Positions 6,245 to 8,543 of a DNA stretch of 8,543 nt are shown here, piece after piece (positions within the stretch are counted from its first letter, which is position 1; each line of letters starts with the position of its first letter). Under the pieces are notes generated by a model that worked only from the letters and a program-made list of their open reading frames with translations, was not told where the DNA came from and did not search any database. Origin of the DNA: Candidatus Limnocylindria bacterium (lineage in GTDB: Bacteria; Chloroflexota; Limnocylindria; QHBO01); NCBI GenBank assembly GCA_030146365.1, contig JASLBU010000101.1, positions 1-8,543 of the forward strand, written 5' to 3'. The position numbers were made by a program, and so were the translations under genes.

Positions 6245-7102
6245 CTAGGCCGCCGGGCGGGAACGCCGGGCGGCTTTCTTTGTCGTCTTGGCGCCGGCCT
6301 TCGGCGTCCGCTTGGCCGAACCGCTCCCGCCTTTCCTCGCCTGGTCGACGCTGGCCTGCAGCGCCTCCATGAGGTCGATCACCTTGCGCTCGGGCTTCCG
6401 CCGCCGGGCGTTGCGCTTCTCGCCGCGCATCTTCTGTTCGATGAGCTGCTCGAGCGCCGCCCGGTACTCGTCGGTGTAGGCGTCGGGGCGGAACTTCTCG
6501 GCGAGGCTCTCAACGAGACTGCGGGCCATGTCGAGCTCCCTGGAGCGCACCTTGGCCTCATCGCCCTCCGGCAGGTCGAGCGCTCCGGTGGAGCGGATCT
6601 CGTCCGGCCAGAACATCGTCTCGAGCATGAGGGTGTCGTCGTAGGCACGCACCGTCGCCAGACGCTCCCGCGTGCGGATCGTGACGCGGGCGAGCGCGAC
6701 GCGCTCCGTCTCCTCGAGTGCCTTCTTGAGGAGGCTGAACGGCTTGGCCCCGACGTCGGTCGGCTCCAGGAAGTAGCTCTTCTCGAAGTACACCGGGTCG
6801 ATCTCCGATGCCTGCACGAAGTCGCCGATGTCGATCGTGGTGCTGCTCTCCGGCTTCGCGGCGTCGATCTCCTCGGGATCGAGGACCACGAACTCTCCCT
6901 TGGAGACCTCGTGGCCGCGGACCAGCTCCTCGTAGGCGAGCTCTTCGCCACCCTCGCTGCAGACCCGCTTCTCTTCGATCGGCGCCTCGTGCTTCTTGCA
7001 CAGCATCCGGAAGCGGACGTCCTTCGACTCGGTTGCCGTATAGAGCTTCACCGGGATGGTGACCATCCCGAAGCTGATCGCCCCCTTCCAGATGGATCGC
7101 AT
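6245..7102 (-). CDS. ku: Non-homologous end-joining protein Ku
   Basis: Bacterial Ku forms a homodimeric ring that threads onto DNA double-strand ends and recruits ligase LigD. The 285-residue product starts MRSIWKGAISFGMVTIPVKLY, the canonical Ku opening, with the beta-barrel core through about residue 195 (FVVLDPEEID at 71-80, Y105-L112 with DPVYFEKSYFLEP, and LETMFWPDEIR at 160-170). Helices (about 187-226) follow, then a basic tail from about 227 with KTTKKAARRSRPAA at the end; in other bacteria such Lys-rich tails help DNA binding. Length fits the family. LigD is not in the window. The ATG at 7102 has AGGAG six nt upstream. The gene lies 9 nt after a small DUF6582-like gene. Its 3' end converges on, and overlaps, the terminator of the plus-strand pair. 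Confidence 0.97.
   Translation of the reverse strand: MRSIWKGAISFGMVTIPVKLYTATESKDVRFRMLCKKHEAPIEEKRVCSEGGEELAYEELVRGHEVSKGEFVVLDPEEIDAAKPESSTTIDIGDFVQASEIDPVYFEKSYFLEPTDVGAKPFSLLKKALEETERVALARVTIRTRERLATVRAYDDTLMLETMFWPDEIRSTGALDLPEGDEAKVRSRELDMARSLVESLAEKFRPDAYTDEYRAALEQLIEQKMRGEKRNARRRKPERKVIDLMEALQASVDQARKGGSGSAKRTPKAGAKTTKKAARRSRPAA
6249..6281 (+). terminator. Intrinsic terminator of the SRPBCC pair, inside the Ku gene 3' end
   Basis: GCCGCCGGGCG (6249-6259), loop GGAA, then CGCCGGGCGGC (6264-6274) pair at 10 of 11 positions with one G-G mismatch. The loop fits a GNRA tetraloop, and TTTCTTT (6275-6281) follows. It lies 24 nt after the stop at 6225. The same bases encode the last residues of Ku on the other strand. 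A second weaker repeat, GGCGGCC (6225-6231) with GGCCGCC (6248-6254), overlaps it and could compete. Confidence 0.75.
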
Positions 7103-7108
7103 CGGCCG

Positions 7109-7113
7109 CTCCT
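7109..7113 (-). promoter_or_regulatory. Ribosome binding site of ku
   Basis: AGGAG on the minus strand, six nt before the ku ATG. It overlaps the TAG stop of the preceding gene (TAGGAG), so ribosomes terminating there sit on the ku start region. Confidence 0.6.
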
Positions 7114-7366
7114 AGGTGACAGGCTGGCTCACGTTGCTGTCGTCGTCGACCTCGATCCCGTGACGCTCCGCCGCGGCCAGGATCTTCTTCCGCGCCCGCT
7201 CCTTGGCGGCCTTGCTCTCGAAATCGGTCTGGTTGAAGCGTGCGATCGCATTGCGCACGTGCGACTCGTCGTGGATCGGCAGGTGCTCGCCACCGTCCCG
7301 GTCGACGTAGGCGAACTGGTCGCGACGCAGGTCGTCGCGTTCGTCGCTGTCGAGCTCGCTCATCAT
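7112..7366 (-). CDS. Small DUF6582-like protein upstream of ku
   Basis: An 84-residue basic/acidic helical protein. It shows FAYVDRDGGEHLPIHDES (18-35), then HVRNAIARFNQTDFES (36-51), and the helix AAKERARKKILAAAERHGIEV (53-73). I recall small actinobacterial and other bacterial proteins with the pattern FAYvD..G.r.LPI.DE.HVRNA.ARFNQ..F, annotated DUF6582 or hypothetical; the function is unknown. The open frame continues far upstream to 8491, but that part is antisense to the DUF72 gene and lacks any protein-like pattern. The start is one of two adjacent ATGs (7366 or 7363); neither has a strong RBS. It is separated from ku by 9 nt, so an auxiliary role in end joining is possible but unproven. 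Confidence 0.8.
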   Translation of the reverse strand: MMSELDSDERDDLRRDQFAYVDRDGGEHLPIHDESHVRNAIARFNQTDFESKAAKERARKKILAAAERHGIEVDDDSNVSQPVT

Positions 7367-7426
7367 CCTGGTCCCGTGCGGTATCTGGGGCCCAACAGTG
7401 GCATACCCCGTGCCGAAACGGCCGCC

Positions 7427-8167
7427 GTGGCCGAACGTGCGTGGATCGGGACCTCGGGCTTCGAGTACGCCCACTGGCGGGACGATTTCTACGCCGGCGT
7501 TCCGCGATCGTCGTGGCTCGAGCACTATGCGACCGAGTTCGACACGGTCGAGCTCAATGCGACGTTCTATCGGCTCCCCGGGGCCGATTCGTTCACGCGC
7601 TGGGCATCCAGGGTCCCGCACGGCTTCCGCTTCGCGGTGAAGGCGAGCCGGTACCTCACCCACATCCGCCGGCTGCGCGAGCCCGAAGAGCCGATCGAGC
7701 GGCTGTGGAGCCGTGCGGCTCGCCTCGGGGATCGGTTCGGGCCCGTGCTGTACCAGCTGCCGCCCAGATGGAAGCCGAACCCCGAGCGCCTGGGCGCGTT
7801 CCTCGCCGCCATTCCGTCCGGCCGCGCGCAGGCGATCGAGATCCGCGACCGCCGCTGGTATCGGCCGGACGTCATCGATCTGCTGCGGCGCGGCGGCGTC
7901 GGGCTGTGCCTCCATGACATGCCCGGTTCGGCGACCGAGCCGCACGCGATCGGCCCGCTGGCGTACGTTCGGTTCCACGGAGCGGGGGAGCGCTACGGTG
8001 GCCGCTACACCTCCCAGCGCCTCTCGGCCTGGGCCGACCGGATCGGCGAGTGGGTGGCGGCCGGGCTGCCGGTGTGGGCCTACTTCAACAACGACATCGG
8101 CGGCCATGCCGTGCGCGATGCGGCCCGGCTGCGCGAGATGCTCGCGCGGCGCGGCGTGCGCTGCTGA
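7427..8167 (+). CDS. DUF72 (YecE-family) domain protein
   Basis: A TIM-barrel-like protein of COG1801, whose biochemical function is not established. The 246-residue product shows all the family landmarks: WIGTSGFEYAHW (6-17), VELNATFYRLP (41-51), FRFAVKASRYLTHIRRL (67-83), VLYQLPPRW (107-115), EIRDRRWY (138-145), YVRFHGAGERYGGRY (180-194), and the C-terminal VWAYFNND..GHAVRDA (216-232). The FNND motif near the end is typical. Family length is about 240-290. The GTG at 7427 places IGTSG seven residues in, as usual. A GTG at 7376 in the same frame adds 17 residues with no conserved look. Neither has a clear RBS. It is divergent from the DUF6582-like/ku pair. Confidence 0.93.
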   Translation: MAERAWIGTSGFEYAHWRDDFYAGVPRSSWLEHYATEFDTVELNATFYRLPGADSFTRWASRVPHGFRFAVKASRYLTHIRRLREPEEPIERLWSRAARLGDRFGPVLYQLPPRWKPNPERLGAFLAAIPSGRAQAIEIRDRRWYRPDVIDLLRRGGVGLCLHDMPGSATEPHAIGPLAYVRFHGAGERYGGRYTSQRLSAWADRIGEWVAAGLPVWAYFNNDIGGHAVRDAARLREMLARRGVRC

Positions 8168-8187
8168 CGGGGCGACGCCTGCGAAGC

Positions 8188-8193
8188 GAGGGG
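8188..8193 (+). promoter_or_regulatory. Ribosome binding site of the ABC ATPase gene
   Basis: GAGGGG, eight nt before the TTG at 8202. It is the reason for choosing the TTG over the GTG at 8220. The gap from the DUF72 stop is 34 nt, so the two genes could share a transcript. Confidence 0.45.
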
Positions 8194-8201
8194 CACGCCA
8201 C

Positions 8202-8543
8202 TTGCATTCGGCCCCCCGCGTGACGCCCACCCGCCAGCCCGAGCCGCCCCGAGCCAGCGACCCCGTCATCGTGGCCGATGGCGTGACCCGTGCCTTCGAC
8301 GACCAGGTCGTCGTCAACGGCGTGAGCTTCGAGGTGTATCCCGGCACCATCCTCGGCGTCGTGGGGCCGAGCGGATCCGGCAAGACCACCACGATCCGCA
8401 TGCTGACCGGCACGCTGGGCCGGACGGCCGGCGAGATCCAGGTGCTCGGCCAGGACCCGATGCACTTCACCCGCCGAGCGCGCGGACGCATCGCCTACAT
8501 GCCACAGCTGTTCAGTCTCTACCCCGACCTTTCGGCACAGGAG
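8202..8543 (+). CDS. ABC transporter ATP-binding protein, 3' end missing
   Basis: The first 114 residues of an ABC ATPase, which hydrolyses ATP in the cytoplasm to drive a membrane partner. Residues 22-51 form the first beta strands (VIVADGVTRAFDDQVVVNGVSF), with Phe32 in the A-loop position. The Walker A motif GPSGSGKT lies at 55-62, and the Q-loop AYMPQ with Gln102 near the end. The signature motif, Walker B and the partner permease are beyond the window. The form (VADGVTRAFDD..VVNGVSFEVYPG) resembles the ABC-2/CcmA-type exporter ATPases, so drug or lipid export is likely, but the substrate cannot be told. The start is uncertain: TTG at 8202 has GAGGGG eight nt upstream, while GTG at 8220 has none; both leave a short Pro/Arg-rich N-terminal tail. 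Confidence 0.88.
   Translation, partial: MHSAPRVTPTRQPEPPRASDPVIVADGVTRAFDDQVVVNGVSFEVYPGTILGVVGPSGSGKTTTIRMLTGTLGRTAGEIQVLGQDPMHFTRRARGRIAYMPQLFSLYPDLSAQE

Noticed and set aside
6173..7426. Plus-strand frame extending the DUF72 protein upstream to 664 residues
   Set aside because: It is antisense to ku; the protein-like part begins near the GTG at 7427.
7367..7426. Short GGTAT/ATACC inverted repeat in the ku/DUF72 divergent gap
   Set aside because: Arms of only five bases and no well-placed promoter boxes on either strand.
7367..8491. Long minus-strand frame extending the DUF6582-like gene to 459 residues
   Set aside because: It runs antisense to the clear DUF72 gene, its sequence is Arg/Pro/Gly-rich without family pattern, and the conserved part starts only at 7366.

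Overview
This is a high-GC bacterial window with densely packed, mostly overlapping genes and several GTG/TTG starts. Bacterial Ku, a CopC/CopD protein fused to a c-type cytochrome, and SRPBCC and DUF72 proteins would suit a soil- or freshwater-type Chloroflexota or an actinobacterium. That placement is inference: no taxonomic marker gene is present.

Layout. Positions 5208 to 1 (minus strand) hold a tightly coupled five-gene block, read in this order: (1) a large CopC-CopD-FixH/YtkA-like-cytochrome c fusion, (2) a membrane-anchored CopC, (3) a cupredoxin-like lipoprotein, (4) a polytopic membrane protein with a six-cysteine cytosol- or periplasm-facing motif, and (5) a CcdA/DsbD-type thiol-disulfide transporter that runs off the window. 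Every junction overlaps (TGATG, ATGA, or 11 to 16 nt). The block reads as an exported copper-handling and redox module; CcdA would supply reductant for heme attachment and/or copper-site cysteines. The first gene carries an in-frame TAG (5083-5085) just after its signal peptide, so it is either newly inactivated, read through, or a sequence error.

A 169-bp divergent intergenic region (5209-5377) holds two inverted repeats and a good -10 box for the minus-strand block. On its other side, plus-strand genes 5378-6225 encode an SRPBCC-fold protein and, through a TGATG overlap, an acidic lysine-free disordered protein. A strong hairpin terminator (6249-6281) ends this pair inside the 3' end of the convergent Ku gene.

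Positions 7366 to 6245 (minus) carry a small DUF6582-like protein followed by Ku (NHEJ DNA-end binding), 9 nt apart and probably cotranscribed. Positions 7427-8167 (plus) encode a DUF72/YecE-family protein, and 8202-8543 is the start of an ABC transporter ATPase that runs off the right edge. No tRNA, rRNA, CRISPR array or insertion sequence was seen. The only gene-free stretches are under 200 bp.
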